Assembly (NCBI RefSeq): GCF_019970065.1 | Contig: NZ_JAHXYH010000001.1 | Span: 744,001-808,000, forward strand | Origin: Chryseobacterium sp. OSA05B | Lineage (GTDB): Bacteria; Bacteroidota; Bacteroidia; Flavobacteriales; Weeksellaceae | Reading direction: 5' to 3' | DNA: 64,000 bases | Shown here: in pieces, positions 42,246 through 53,600 of the stretch | Layout of the letters: every line of letters starts with the position of its first letter | Position numbering within the stretch: the stretch's first letter is position 1 | The notes under the pieces: model-generated | The model's input: the letters and a program-made list of their open reading frames with translations, nothing else | Database searches by the model: none | Told to the model about the DNA's origin: nothing | Position numbers and translations under genes: made by a program

Positions 42246-42388
42246 TTAAATTTTGTTTTGGATTTACTCATACGAATTTAGCTATTTTTCTTGTGATATC
42301 TTTTACTTATCCTGCAATGTCTTACTTCGTTAGAGTATATAAAAGATATAAATCTCATCTGATTAATACTTTGAGCCTTTTGCATAAA

Positions 42389-42417
42389 AAAACGGCTTCT
42401 GTTGTTGAAGCCGTTTT
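42389..42417. terminator. Terminator before the Lys/Ala-rich gene
   Basis: Perfect 11-bp stem AAAACGGCTTC (42389-42399) / GAAGCCGTTTT (42407-42417). On the minus strand it ends the 42437-42769 transcript. Confidence 0.75.
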
Positions 42418-42436
42418 AATATATTTTTCTGACAAA

Positions 42437-42769
42437 TTATTTTTTTAAATCTGCTTTTACATCTTTATAACCATCTGCCACTGCATCTGCACCTTTTACA
42501 GCAGTCTTTTTAACACTTTTTGCACCTTTGGTTGCTGTCTTACCTACCCATTTCGTGCCTTTTTTAACTCCTTTTTTTGTAGCTGTTGCTCCTTTTTTAG
42601 CTTTGTCTCCAACCCAGTCAGCGCCATCTTTAACTCCTTTTTCTGTGGCTTTTGCTCCTTTTTCAATGGCAGTGCCTACATTTTTTGCTTCCTGTTTTAC
42701 CGTTTCCTGGGCATGAACAGCTGTTGCAAATAAACCGAACGCTAATAAGGTCAATATATTCTTTTTCAT
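42437..42769 (-). CDS. Lys/Ala-rich secreted repeat protein
   Basis: 110-aa protein with a signal peptide (cleavage near AVHAQ) and a mature part made almost only of Lys, Ala, Gly, Thr, Val and Asp. It contains two near-copies of a 22-residue unit built around G-V-K-x-G-x-x-W-V-G-x-x-A. It resembles late-embryogenesis-like or amphipathic periplasmic proteins in composition, with strong positive charge. I know no function. It is monocistronic and bounded by a hairpin at 42389. Confidence 0.75.
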   Translation of the reverse strand: MKKNILTLLAFGLFATAVHAQETVKQEAKNVGTAIEKGAKATEKGVKDGADWVGDKAKKGATATKKGVKKGTKWVGKTATKGAKSVKKTAVKGADAVADGYKDVKADLKK

Positions 42770-42946
42770 GTTGTCTTTTTTTTTAAGTTAGTTTGATCAA
42801 TATAACATAAAACAAGCCAAACCTGTATGATATGAAAATAATTTAATTCAATTGAGGAAAAACAATAACAGTCGTTTTCCGTCCCTGCTTTCTTTACTGC
42901 TGCAACACGCAACCTGATTATTTCCATCACAATATGTTCAAAATGA

Positions 42947-44059
42947 TCACTTCAGGACAGTTTCATCCACTGAAATAGGCTGTTCAAGAACAATCACCGG
43001 TTTTTTCTTTTTCAAGAGATCCAGTAATTTCTGAACTGAAAATGTCAGAATCATATAAAGTACAATTAACAATAATACGGATCCGATACCATGCTGTCTG
43101 TATCCGAAAATACCTTTACCCCAGGAAATTAGTATCCATTGGATCATATACATTGAGGTCAGATTCCTGCTGCAGTATTTTAAAAGGCCGGTGAACTTAT
43201 TATCTTTCATTTTTAAGGTGATCCTGAAAATAATCCACAGGAAAATCAGTGTCCATCCGGCAAAATAGATCACTCCTCCGGGTCCCATGTGATAAAAACC
43301 ATTGTAATTATAGGCATCAAATCCAAAAACCAAAGGAGCCCCAACAGCAACGAACACCAGTCCTACATACAGCATATTCTTAAATAGCTTCTTGCTGTCA
43401 TGGTTCAGTTCCAGAAACCATTTTCCAAAAAACATTCCGATGATAATAAAAGACATCCACGGAAATACAGGAAAATAGATGTAAGCAGGATAATCATTGC
43501 TGAAAAAAAGATCTGATATATAATTAATCACCGGATAATCAATAATAGTTCCGCTGACTTCTCGGGATACCAATGCAATCAACAATCCGATAGCCAGAAT
43601 AGCGTATTTATTTTTCACATACTCGCGGATAAAGCCAACAAACAGTAAAGAAATTCCCGCCAATTGTAAGATATCTCCCAGCATGACCAGATACATATAT
43701 TGTTGTTCTATCGGGCCATGCCAACCATATTTCTGAATAAAATTATCCGGAGCAAACCCTAAAACTGCAGGAACAATAAACTTCATAAAGTTCATGAAAA
43801 AAGCAGCTAATAAGAGTAAACCGCCCCTTTTTATTGAGCTTTTTAGACTCTGATGACTGGACGTCATAAAGGTGATCCCCATACAGATCAGGAAAATAGA
43901 AGTTCCTCTTCCCAGAAAGACAATAAAACTTCCAATAACGGTCTCCGACTGCGACTTCACGTTCGCATAGATGAGTAAGGTATGGATGATAATCATACCG
44001 ATCACACTCATACCCTTGATTAAATCCAGTGCTGCAATTCTTTTGCTTTGCTTTTCCAT
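42947..44059 (-). CDS. HGSNAT/DUF1624-type membrane acyltransferase-like protein
   Basis: 370-aa integral membrane protein with about ten hydrophobic helices. The N-terminus (RIAALDLIKGMSVIGMIIIHTLL) is typical of the heparan-alpha-glucosaminide N-acetyltransferase catalytic domain/DUF1624 family, with the conserved His in the first TM helix. The family may transfer acetyl groups across the membrane onto sugars, but the substrate is unknown in bacteria. The C-terminal tail (KKKKPVIVLEQPISVDE) is cytoplasmic. It lies alone between other minus-strand genes. Confidence 0.8.
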   Translation of the reverse strand: MEKQSKRIAALDLIKGMSVIGMIIIHTLLIYANVKSQSETVIGSFIVFLGRGTSIFLICMGITFMTSSHQSLKSSIKRGGLLLLAAFFMNFMKFIVPAVLGFAPDNFIQKYGWHGPIEQQYMYLVMLGDILQLAGISLLFVGFIREYVKNKYAILAIGLLIALVSREVSGTIIDYPVINYISDLFFSNDYPAYIYFPVFPWMSFIIIGMFFGKWFLELNHDSKKLFKNMLYVGLVFVAVGAPLVFGFDAYNYNGFYHMGPGGVIYFAGWTLIFLWIIFRITLKMKDNKFTGLLKYCSRNLTSMYMIQWILISWGKGIFGYRQHGIGSVLLLIVLYMILTFSVQKLLDLLKKKKPVIVLEQPISVDETVLK

Positions 44060-44350
44060 AGTTTTTTAAGTTTTTAATAGGCTACAAAACGTATCATGAA
44101 TTAATTGATTGAGATTAGGCGATAGCCGTTCTGTAGTGGAATAAATTTCATTTTTATATATTAATATTTACTTATTCTAAATAAAAACAAATATACATAT
44201 TAAAATTAAATAATAATTTATTCATTAATAAATTATCCTGAATATTCGTCACTAATAATCAAATTATCATCTTATTAAGCATGCTGTAGCTCACTTAACT
44301 GGCTCATCTATTTCACAGCAAAAAATTGAAAAACTTATGGAAACAAAAAA
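44060..44350. other. AT-rich intergenic region upstream of the HGSNAT-type gene
   Basis: About 290 bases without a gene. Very AT-rich (ATATTAATATTTACTTATTC and similar), presumably the promoter region of the 44059 gene. I see nothing else in it apart from the dnaK terminator at its right edge. Confidence 0.5.
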
Positions 44351-44377
44351 ACCGCAGTAAACATTGTTTACTGCGGT
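44351..44377 (-). terminator. dnaK terminator
   Basis: Perfect 12-bp stem ACCGCAGTAAAC / GTTTACTGCGGT with a 3-nt loop; on the minus strand it is followed by a T-rich run. It lies 35 nt beyond the dnaK stop. Confidence 0.8.
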
Positions 44378-44412
44378 TGTATAGTTAAAGGTAAGAGTTT
44401 ACTTACACTTAC

Positions 44413-46317
44413 TTATTTTACTTCTTCGAAGTCTGCATCCTGTACATCATCTGCACCTCCTGCATTAGCTCCGGCGTTTTGAGCACCTGCTCCGGCGTCT
44501 CCACCCTGAGCCTGCTGTCCAGCTGCATACATTTCTTCTGAAGCGGCCATCCATGCTGCATCTAAAGCTTCTGTTTTAGCTTTTACATCGTCAACATTTT
44601 TAGTTTCGAAAGCTGCTTTCAATTCTGTGTGAGCTGCTTCTACTGCTGCTTTTTTGTCAGCAGAAAGTTTATCACCGAATTCTTTCAACTGCTTTTCAGT
44701 CTGGAAGATCAATCCGTCAGCTTTGTTTAAGATCTCAACTTCTTCTTTTCTCTTGGCATCTGCTGCAGAGTTTTCCTGAGCTTCTTTCTTCATTCTTTCG
44801 ATTTCTTCGTCAGAAAGACCTGAAGAAGCCTGGATTTTGATCGTTTGTTCTTTTCCTGTTCCTTTATCTTTAGCAGAAACGTTCAGGATACCGTTAGCAT
44901 CAATATCGAAAGTTACTTCAATCTGAGGAACTCCTCTTGGTGCAGGTGGGATATCAGAAAGATCAAATCTTCCGATCTCTTTGTTATCGTTGAACATTGC
45001 TCTTTCTCCCTGTCCTACTCTGATGCTTACAGCCGGCTGGTTGTCAGAAGCTGTAGAGAATACTTCAGATTTTTTAGTTGGGATCGTTGTGTTGGCATCA
45101 ATCAATTTAGTGAATACTGAACCCATTGTTTCGATACCTAAAGAAAGCGGTGTAACGTCAAGAAGCAATACATCTGTTACGTCTCCTGTCAATACTCCTC
45201 CCTGAATAGCAGCTCCTACAGCAACTACCTCATCCGGGTTAACTCCTTTTGAAGGTTTTTTACCGAAGAATTTTTCTACTTCTTCCTGGATGATCGGGAT
45301 TCTTGTAGAACCTCCTACCAATAGTACTTCGTCGATATCAGAAGTAGATAGACCAGCATCTTTCAATGCTTTTGCTACCGGCTCCATAGATCTTCTTACA
45401 AGATCAGCAGCCAACTGCTCGAATTTAGCTTTAGTTAAAGTCTTCACTAAGTGTTTAGGACCTGTAGCTGTAGCCGTGATATAGGGTAAGTTGATCTCAG
45501 TCTGAGGAGAAGAAGATAACTCGATTTTTGCTTTTTCAGCAGCTTCTTTTAATCTCTGAAGGGCAATAGCATCACTTTTTAATTCTACCCCTTCTTCAGC
45601 TTTGAATTCGTCGGCCATCCAGTTGATGATCACATCATCAAAGTCATCACCTCCCAAGTGAGTATCCCCATTTGTAGACAATACTTCGAATACACCGTCT
45701 CCTAAATCAAGGATAGAGATATCGAAAGTACCTCCTCCAAGGTCATATACTGCGATCTTCTGATCTTTGTGGCTCTTGTCCAAACCGTAAGCTAAAGCTG
45801 CAGCGGTAGGCTCGTTGATGATTCTTTCTACTTTAAGACCTGCAATTTCTCCTGCTTCTTTAGTAGCCTGTCTCTGTGCATCGTTGAAATAAGCAGGAAC
45901 AGTGATTACTGCTCTTGTTACTTCCTGACCAAGGTAATCTTCAGCTGTCTTCTTCATTTTCTGAAGCGTCATAGCAGAAATTTCCTGTGGTGTATATTCT
46001 CTGTCGTCGATTTTTACTTTTACGGTATCATTAGGTCCTGCTACTACTTCATAAGGTACTCTTGAAATTTCTTTAGCATCTTCCTTAAAATGAGTACCGA
46101 TAAATCTCTTGATAGAGTATACAGTTTTCTTTGGATTCGTTACAGCCTGTCTTTTTGCAGGATCCCCTACTTTTCTCTCACCATCTTCTGTAAATGCTAC
46201 AATAGACGGAGTCGTTCTTTTACCTTCAGCGTTAGGGATAACAACAGGGTCTTTCCCCTCCATTACAGCAACACAAGAGTTGGTTGTTCCTAAGTCAATT
46301 CCAATTATTTTACTCAT
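44413..46317 (-). CDS. dnaK: Molecular chaperone DnaK (Hsp70)
   Basis: 634-aa ATP-dependent chaperone. The nucleotide-binding domain opens with [18 protein letters not shown], with the phosphate motif [12 protein letters not shown], the LVGGSTRIP helix, and the substrate-binding domain starting at [11 protein letters not shown]. The C-terminal [24 protein letters not shown] tail with the EEVK end is the usual DnaK tail. dnaJ and grpE are not nearby. The start at 46317 is the only Met that gives the conserved N-terminus. Ordinary housekeeping gene. Confidence 0.98.
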   Translation of the reverse strand: MSKIIGIDLGTTNSCVAVMEGKDPVVIPNAEGKRTTPSIVAFTEDGERKVGDPAKRQAVTNPKKTVYSIKRFIGTHFKEDAKEISRVPYEVVAGPNDTVKVKIDDREYTPQEISAMTLQKMKKTAEDYLGQEVTRAVITVPAYFNDAQRQATKEAGEIAGLKVERIINEPTAAALAYGLDKSHKDQKIAVYDLGGGTFDISILDLGDGVFEVLSTNGDTHLGGDDFDDVIINWMADEFKAEEGVELKSDAIALQRLKEAAEKAKIELSSSPQTEINLPYITATATGPKHLVKTLTKAKFEQLAADLVRRSMEPVAKALKDAGLSTSDIDEVLLVGGSTRIPIIQEEVEKFFGKKPSKGVNPDEVVAVGAAIQGGVLTGDVTDVLLLDVTPLSLGIETMGSVFTKLIDANTTIPTKKSEVFSTASDNQPAVSIRVGQGERAMFNDNKEIGRFDLSDIPPAPRGVPQIEVTFDIDANGILNVSAKDKGTGKEQTIKIQASSGLSDEEIERMKKEAQENSAADAKRKEEVEILNKADGLIFQTEKQLKEFGDKLSADKKAAVEAAHTELKAAFETKNVDDVKAKTEALDAAWMAASEEMYAAGQQAQGGDAGAGAQNAGANAGGADDVQDADFEEVK

Positions 46318-46545
46318 AATATTTATATTTTTTCTAATTTTTATATTTAATTTACATTCTCAATTTCTCAATATCTGTACCATCTCCTATTTTGTGACAA
46401 AATGACAGAACCATGAATTTCCAAAGATAATAATGTCCTCCAGATTATGTTAATTTGTACTATTCAAGACAGTTTGAACATCGGACATCTGTAAAAATTA
46501 ATCAAAGTTTAACTTTAGAAGTATGAATTAAACTTCACGAATTAG

Positions 46546-46553
46546 TATTTTTG
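46546..46553 (+). promoter_or_regulatory. -7 box of ppk1
   Basis: Exact TATTTTTG (TAnnTTTG) on the plus strand, 20 nt before the ppk1 ATG. The -33 TTG is not evident. Confidence 0.35.
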
Positions 46554-46572
46554 ATAAAATATACACTTTAGA

Positions 46573-48645
46573 ATGTCAGTACACTTTAATCCGCGAGATA
46601 TTACATGGCTTGCTTTCAATGAAAGGGTTTTACAGGAAGCCATGGACGAAAATGTTCCTTTACATTTAAGAATACGTTTCCTTGGAATTTTCTCCAACAA
46701 TTTAGATGAGTTTTTCAGGGTGCGTGTAGCCGGATTAAAGCGTGCCATGGATTTTAAAGAAAAAGTGATTGCAGAATCTTTTTATCAGCCGCCTTCCAAA
46801 ATTCTTCAGCGGATCAATGAAATCGTGATCAGACAGCAGCAGAATTTCGATAAGACCTGGAAACATATTCAGGTTGAAATGGCCAGCCTTAAGGTTTCTA
46901 TTAAAAATGCTAAAAACCTCACCGCTAAGCAAAAGGAATTTGTAAGACAGTATTTTGACGAAGTGGTGGAATCCAATGTGATCCCGATCCTTCTTCATGA
47001 AAATACACCGATGCCTTATTTAAGAGATAAAAGTCTCTATCTGGGAGTTGCCATGAGAAAAAAAGACTGGCAGTATTCCAGTAATTATGCGATTATTGAA
47101 ATTCCATCACGTTTTGTGGGAAGATTTGTCCTGCTGCCAACGGAAGACCCTGAAGAAAAGAATGTCATGCTGCTGGAAGATGTGATTACATTCAACCTTC
47201 CGCATATTTTCTCTTATTTCGGCTATGACGAATTTGCCGCCAATGCTTTTAAAGTAACCAAAGATGCAGAACTGGAACTGGATAATGACATCCGGACCAA
47301 CTTCGCAGAAAAAATAGAAAAAGGACTTAAAAACAGAAGGAAAGGAAAACCGACCCGTTTTGTCTTTGATAAAGATATGGATAAAGCCCTGCTGGAGCTT
47401 CTTATCCGAAAATTAAACTTAACGAAAAAAGACAGCATCATTCCTGGTGGAAAAATTCACAATTTCAAACACTTTATGGATTTCCCGGATGTATTTGAAA
47501 CCTACGCAAGACCGGTAGAGAGATCTTCTTTTACCCATCAGGCTTTTGAACATGGCGAAAGAGTGACTGATGTTATTTTAAAGAAAGATGTTCTCCTATC
47601 CTTCCCGTACCACAAATACAACCCTGTGATCGATCTTCTGCGTGAAGCGGCCATGGATCCGGATGTAAAATCTATACAAATTACAGCGTATCGTCTTGCC
47701 GGCAACTCAAAGATCAGCAATGCACTCATCTACGCTGCAAGAAATGGAAAGGAAGTAACGGTCATGCTGGAACTTCAGGCAAGGTTTGACGAAGAGTCCA
47801 ATCTGAAGTGGAAAGAAATGTTTGAGCCCGAAGGAATCAATGTTCTTGTTGGTCTTCCGAATAAAAAGGTACACGCCAAACTCTGCATCATTAAAAAAAG
47901 AGCTCACAATAAAACACTCCAATATGGTTTTGTAAGTACCGGAAATTTCAACGAAAAAACAGCAAGGATCTACGGTGATCATTTATTGATGACGGCTGAC
48001 CGTGGCATCATGGCAGATATCAATAAGGTATTTAATGTCCTGAAAAAACCGAAAGATGATTTTCTACCGGTGTTGAAAACCTGCAAAAACCTGATGATCT
48101 GTCCGCTATTTATGCGTGAAAAGATTGTTCACCACATCGATAAAGAGATTGAAGAAGCCAAAGCGGGAAGAAAAGCGGAGATCATCATCAAGGCCAATTC
48201 TATGAGTGACAGAGCCCTGATAGAAAAGCTTTACGAAGCTGCCTATGCCGGAGTGATTACAAAAACCATTGTAAGAGGAATCTATTGCCCGGTGAATCAA
48301 AAGGAATTTAAAGAAAAAATAAAAGCGATAAGCATCGTAGACGAATACCTGGAACATGCCAGGGTCATGTATTTCTATAATAAAGGCGCAGAAGACATCT
48401 ACATCTCCTCTGCCGACTGGATGACCCGAAATCTGGACTACAGAATTGAGGCTGCAGCGAAGATCACAGACAAGGAACTTAAGAAGGAATTGAAAGATAT
48501 TCTGGACATTCAGTTGAGAGATAACGTAAAAGCTCGTATTTTAGACAAAAAATTGAGCAACGAGTATGTCAGGAATGATAAAAAGGAATGCCGTTCTCAA
48601 ATAGAAACCTACAAATATTTAAAAGCTAAAACAAGCAAAAAATGA
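46573..48645 (+). CDS. ppk1: Polyphosphate kinase 1
   Basis: 690-aa enzyme that makes polyphosphate from the gamma-phosphate of ATP. The N-terminal domain carries WLAFNERVLQEAMDENVPLHLRIRFLGIFSNNLDEFFRVRV. The phosphorylated histidine is H434 in KKVHAKLCIIKK, and the second conserved His is in the YLEHARVMYFYN block. Length matches PPK1. It overlaps ppx by ATGA (48642-48645), forming a ppk1-ppx operon for polyphosphate turnover. Confidence 0.95.
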   Translation: MSVHFNPRDITWLAFNERVLQEAMDENVPLHLRIRFLGIFSNNLDEFFRVRVAGLKRAMDFKEKVIAESFYQPPSKILQRINEIVIRQQQNFDKTWKHIQVEMASLKVSIKNAKNLTAKQKEFVRQYFDEVVESNVIPILLHENTPMPYLRDKSLYLGVAMRKKDWQYSSNYAIIEIPSRFVGRFVLLPTEDPEEKNVMLLEDVITFNLPHIFSYFGYDEFAANAFKVTKDAELELDNDIRTNFAEKIEKGLKNRRKGKPTRFVFDKDMDKALLELLIRKLNLTKKDSIIPGGKIHNFKHFMDFPDVFETYARPVERSSFTHQAFEHGERVTDVILKKDVLLSFPYHKYNPVIDLLREAAMDPDVKSIQITAYRLAGNSKISNALIYAARNGKEVTVMLELQARFDEESNLKWKEMFEPEGINVLVGLPNKKVHAKLCIIKKRAHNKTLQYGFVSTGNFNEKTARIYGDHLLMTADRGIMADINKVFNVLKKPKDDFLPVLKTCKNLMICPLFMREKIVHHIDKEIEEAKAGRKAEIIIKANSMSDRALIEKLYEAAYAGVITKTIVRGIYCPVNQKEFKEKIKAISIVDEYLEHARVMYFYNKGAEDIYISSADWMTRNLDYRIEAAAKITDKELKKELKDILDIQLRDNVKARILDKKLSNEYVRNDKKECRSQIETYKYLKAKTSKK

Positions 48646-49526
48646 AGATCGCAGCGATAGATATAGGGAGCAACGCCGCCAGACTTCTGATCAATGAAGT
48701 AAAGATCAGCAACAGAAAACCTGAATTTATAAAACTTAATCTTTTGAGAATCCCCCTGAGGCTGGGAATGGACGTGTTCACCATGGGCATGATCGGTGAG
48801 GAAAGGGAAAAAATGGTCATCGATTCGATGAAAATTTTCAGCGACCTTATGAGGATCTATAAGGTGGAGCATTACCGTGCCTGTGCCACCAGTGCCATGC
48901 GCGATGCCTCGAACGGCAATGAAATCATCAGACAGGTGAAGGAAACTTCGGGCATCAATATAGAGATTATCTCCGGTGACGAAGAAGCAACACTAATCTA
49001 CGAAAACCATGTTGCAGAAGGTCTTGACAAAGAATTCGCCTATTTGTACATCGACGTGGGAGGAGGTTCCACAGAACTTACTTTTTACGAAAACGGAAAA
49101 ATGGTATACGAAAAATCGTTCAACATCGGAACTATCCGACTTCTGAATAACCTGGTTACTCCAGAAAACTGGCAGGAAATGAAGGATGAGATCAAAGATA
49201 ATATTGTCAGCAAAAGACCCATCGTAGCTATCGGTTCCGGTGGTAATATCAATAAGGTTTTCTCCATGAGCAAAACCAAGGACGGAAAACCGATGACGCT
49301 TGCCCATCTTAAAAAGGTGTACAAAGAGTTCAATGAGCTTTCTGTAGAGGAAAGAATGACCAAACATAATCTCAGAGAAGACCGAGCGGATGTTCTTGTC
49401 CACGCTTTGAGAATTTTCAATAATGTAATGTCATGGTCGGATATCAACAGAATTTTTGTTCCAAAGATCTCCGTAGCAGACGGATTGATCCACAATATTT
49501 TCAGTCAGCTGCACGAAAAAAAATAA
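48642..49526 (+). CDS. ppx: Ppx/GppA family exopolyphosphatase
   Basis: 294-aa phosphatase of the ASKHA fold that removes terminal phosphates from polyphosphate (or hydrolyses pppGpp). The first phosphate loop is IDIGSNAARLLINEV; the second is YIDVGGGSTELTFYENG, with ATSAMRDASNG and the PIVAIGSGGNINKVF motif. It is shorter than enzymes with a C-terminal HD domain and so is the minimal type. Coupled to ppk1 by a 4-nt overlap. A weak terminator (about 49547-49577) follows. Confidence 0.92.
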   Translation: MKIAAIDIGSNAARLLINEVKISNRKPEFIKLNLLRIPLRLGMDVFTMGMIGEEREKMVIDSMKIFSDLMRIYKVEHYRACATSAMRDASNGNEIIRQVKETSGINIEIISGDEEATLIYENHVAEGLDKEFAYLYIDVGGGSTELTFYENGKMVYEKSFNIGTIRLLNNLVTPENWQEMKDEIKDNIVSKRPIVAIGSGGNINKVFSMSKTKDGKPMTLAHLKKVYKEFNELSVEERMTKHNLREDRADVLVHALRIFNNVMSWSDINRIFVPKISVADGLIHNIFSQLHEKK

Positions 49527-49546
49527 ATTTCTTACCCAGTATATTT

Positions 49547-49580
49547 TAAAAACCGGTCATCTTTGGCTGGTTTTTGTTTT
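49547..49580 (+). terminator. Weak terminator after ppx
   Basis: Imperfect stem AAAAACCGG / CTGGTTTTT with an 8-9 nt loop and a TTTTTGTTTTA tail. Limited stem strength. Confidence 0.45.
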
Positions 49581-49687
49581 ATGTAAAAAACTGTGCATCA
49601 ATATTATCTTCGGAAATGTATTTTTTTACTGTAAATTTAAAGTAATACGCTATCTTAGTACGTCATGCATAATATCAACAGAAGAAA

Positions 49688-50341
49688 ATGAATCCAATCA
49701 AAATAATTCTTACAGGCGCAACCGGTATGGTAGGTGAAGGTGTTTTAATGGAATGCCTTGAAAATCCCAATGTTTCAGAAATATTAAGCGTAAGCAGAAA
49801 GCCTTCCGGAAAAAAACACGCCAAGCTCAAAGAATATTTAGTTCCGGATTTCCTGGCCATAGATCTCAGCGATGAAAACCTGAAAGGCTATGATGCCTGC
49901 TTTTTCTGTGCAGGAATCAGCAGCGTAGGCATGAATGAGGAAGAGTATACGAAGATCACATACGACACCACCATTCATTTTGCCAAGGTCGTTCTGAACC
50001 AAAATCCGGATATGGTTTTCAATTATGTGTCAGGAGCTCATACAGACAGCACAGAAAGCGGAAAGCAGATGTGGGCAAGGGTGAAAGGCAGAACCGAAAA
50101 TGCATTGAAAAAACTGGGCTTCCGAAATGCGTTCAATTTCCGTCCAGGATTCATGAAACCCGTTGAAGGTCAGATGCATGTAAAATGGTTCTTCAAACCT
50201 ATTATTTGGATTTTTCCTGTTTTTTTACCTTCAAAATCATTAACTTTACACGAAGTGGGCAGAGCAATGATCAATGGCGTAGATAAAGGTTATCCCACAT
50301 CAGTTTTGGAAATCAGGGACATTAAAAATTTAGCGATATGA
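49688..50341 (+). CDS. NAD(P)-binding epimerase/reductase-like protein
   Basis: 217-aa protein with an atypical short SDR/NAD(P)H-binding fold. The dinucleotide motif is LTGATGMVGEGV (residues 8-19), followed by the ECLENPNVSEILSVSRK strand and the FFCAGISSVGM region. Related to NAD-dependent epimerase/YwnB/NmrA-like proteins; substrate unknown. The next small membrane peptide gene starts in an ATGA overlap with its stop, so they are coupled. Confidence 0.8.
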   Translation: MNPIKIILTGATGMVGEGVLMECLENPNVSEILSVSRKPSGKKHAKLKEYLVPDFLAIDLSDENLKGYDACFFCAGISSVGMNEEEYTKITYDTTIHFAKVVLNQNPDMVFNYVSGAHTDSTESGKQMWARVKGRTENALKKLGFRNAFNFRPGFMKPVEGQMHVKWFFKPIIWIFPVFLPSKSLTLHEVGRAMINGVDKGYPTSVLEIRDIKNLAI

Positions 50342-50493
50342 GAGATATGGTAAAAAGAATTGTTCTGGTCATCTTTGTACTCCTGGTCCTGACTGCGGTT
50401 TCAGGTTATTTTTATATGCAGAAACATCCGATAGATGGAAAAACATCTGTGAATAAAACAATGAATATCACAGGAAGTAAAGTCAGCAAGTAA
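50338..50493 (+). CDS. Small single-TM peptide (51 aa)
   Basis: A 51-residue protein beginning at ATG 50338 inside the stop of the epimerase gene (ATGA). The sequence starts MRDMVKR and has a hydrophobic helix (IVLVIFVLLVLTAVSGYFY), followed by a polar tail (MQKHPIDGKTSVNKTMNITG). It is therefore a signal-anchored small protein facing the periplasm. It was probably missed for length; the overlap and the frame favour a real gene. Function unknown. Confidence 0.65.
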   Translation: MRDMVKRIVLVIFVLLVLTAVSGYFYMQKHPIDGKTSVNKTMNITGSKVSK

Positions 50494-50635
50494 GGTAACA
50501 AAAGGATGGGTTTTGCTGTTTTATATTACATTTCAGTAGCAACTGTTACCTGTTTGTTAAACATTTCTTAAAATTCCATTAAAATACTTGCGAGGTATAA
50601 AGTTCATTTTTGCATAAATCTAATGCAAGTAAAAA

Positions 50636-53600
50636 ATGACCAACAACTATCTATTAAAAGGATCTGTCATTGCCGCATTCTTCCTTCATGGCGGGCTTTT
50701 CGGACAGACACTTATCCATTACTGGAATTTTAACAACAATACATCTGCTGCATCCATTACCACTCCCTCTTCCACTTTGGTAAGCGGATCTCTTGCTGCC
50801 ATAGCCGGAGGAACCAGTGAAATAGATTTTGCGGGCGGCACCGGACAGAATTTCAATGTTGATAATTTAAATACAAGAAATGGTGATCCGTCCGGAACCC
50901 ATTTGCGATTCAACAATCCGATAGGAGGCGCTTTACAGTTCAATCTTCCTACAACAGGGTATCAGAATGCCGTTGTCAAATTTGCAACAAGACGATCCGG
51001 ACAGGGCGCAGGAACTCAATCATGGTCTTATTCAACGGATGGAACTACTTTTGTTCCGTACCAGACCATCAATCCTCAGGATGCCAATCCGCAGCTTGTC
51101 ACTTTTGATTTTTCTGCAGTTTCAGGTGTTTCCAATAACCCGAATTTTAAATTAAAGGTAGAATTCTCCGCTACAGGAGGCGGAACGGTAGGCAATAACC
51201 GTTTTGATAATTTTACAATGGATGCCACTGCATCCGGAGGTGCTGACACGACTCCTCCTACGACCACTTATCTTCCCGCTCATAACACAAATAATGCTTC
51301 CACCACTGTAAACCCCACTATTTCTTTCAATGAAAATGTAAGGCTTACAGACAATTCCGCGATCACCGATTCTAATGCACAAAATCTTGTAGATTTCCGT
51401 ATCGGAAATGCTTCAGGTACTTCAGTTCCCTTCACGACCACTTTCATCAATAATAAAATCACAGTAATTCCTACGGCTGCACTTATTCCCGGGCAGACCT
51501 ATTATCTGGCTCTAAAACCCAATACGGTTGAGGATTTAAGTGATAATGGGGTTACAGCGGTAACATCTAGCACTTTTACAACAGCCGGAACGACGATTTC
51601 TCTGGATAAAAATTTCATCAAAGTGAATGAAAATGCAGGAAATCCGGCTTTCAAAATCAATGTTACCAATCCTTCGGCAGCTACGGTTAATCTTGTGGTA
51701 AAACCTGCTCCGTTCAGTACTGCCAACAGCAGTGATTTCACGTTAGCCAGTCAGACCATCAACATTACGCCTTCTACAACAAGTTATACGGTGAATATTC
51801 CAATCATCGATGACACATTGGAAGAGCAGCAGGCAGAATATTTTGTCCTAAGTCTTGAAAATCCAACCGGGGCAACAATTTCAGGCGATAACGCGGCCAC
51901 TGTTTATATTGTGGATAATGATAAACCTGCTCCGGTTCCTTCAGGGCAGATTCAGCTGAGCTATGTCGGAAGTTTTGACCCTTCCGGAAACAATAACAGT
52001 TCTACAGAGATTGTAGTTCATGATCCTGCCAGCCAAAAGTTATTTACCATCAGTTCGATCACAGACGTATTTGATATCATTGATTTCACTAATCCGAACG
52101 CTCTTTCCGTAGTTAAAACAGTAAATATGGCACCCTATGGAGGAATCACAAGTATTGCCGTTAAAAACGGAATCATTGCAACGGCTTCCCCTAATGCTGA
52201 TCCGCAGCAGAACGGTTCGGTAGTCTTTTTTGATATTAACGGAAACTTCCTGAAACAGGTAACGGTAGGTGCTCTTCCCGATATGATCACCTTCACTCCG
52301 GACGGAACAAAAGTGATTACAGCCAACGAAGGTGAGCCTAATGATGCTTATACCATAGATCCTGAGGGAACGATCAGTATTATTGATATTTCGGATGGTA
52401 TCGGAAATCTGGCACAGAGCAATGTCACCACTCTTAATTTTAACAGTTTTGATTCCCAAACTGCGGCTTTAATGGCTACAGGATTAAGAAAAGTAAGAAC
52501 CAACAATACCCTTTCTCAGGATCTGGAACCTGAATATGTAACGGTAAGCTCAGACAGTCAGAAAGCCTGGGTAACGCTTCAGGAAAACAATGCTGTAGCC
52601 GAAATCAATTTAGCCACAAAAACAATTTCAGGAATCTGGGGATTGGGTAAAAAAGATATGAGTCTTCCAGGTAACGGTTTTGATGCTTCAGATAACAATG
52701 GTGAAGTACTGATCGCGAACTGGCCTGTAAAAGCCTACTACATTCCGGATGCCGTTCAGAATTACAAAATAGGAAATACCCATTATATCGTAACCGCTAA
52801 CGAAGGTGACGAAAAAGATCTTTCAGGATACAGCGAAAGAACCACGGTGGGAGCGAATACATATGCATTGGATCCTGTTCTCTTCCCTCAGGCATCTGTT
52901 TTAAAGGCATCTTATAATTTAGGCAGATTCAGGGTTTCCAGTGCGACAGGAAATACGGATGCAGATTCGGATTTTGAAGAAATTTCAGCTTTGGGAGCAC
53001 GTTCATTCTCTATTTTTAATGCCGATACCAAACAATTGGTTTATGACAGTGGTGACCGGTTTGAAAGATATATTGCAGCCAATCATCCACTCATCTTTAA
53101 TGCCGATAATGAAGGCAACGGTGCCAAGAACAGAAGCCGTGCGAAAGGCCCGGAGCCGGAAGGCGTTGCTTTGGCGATTATCAATGGACAGACTTACGCT
53201 TTCATTACTCTGGAAAGAACCGGAGGTGTAATGGCTTATAATATTACCGATCCCAATAATCCTACGTTTACCGATTATAAACATTCCCGTTCTACCTCAG
53301 CGTATGGTGGTGACAACGGTCCTGAAGGAATTACATACATCGCGCCGGCCAATACAACAACCGGAAAAGGTTATGTGATTATCGCCAACGAGATCAGCGG
53401 AACATTATCCATGTATGAAGTAGCTTCTCCTCCAACATTGGGAACCGGTGAAGTAAAAACAGAGAAAGCAACCTTCAATGTTTTCCCTAATCCTGTAACG
53501 AAAGGAAATGTGCTGTACTTCAACAGAGCGCAGGATTATGAACTTTATGATATGTCAGGAAAAATGCTTGGAAAAGAGAGAAATGCTTTGACAATAGATA

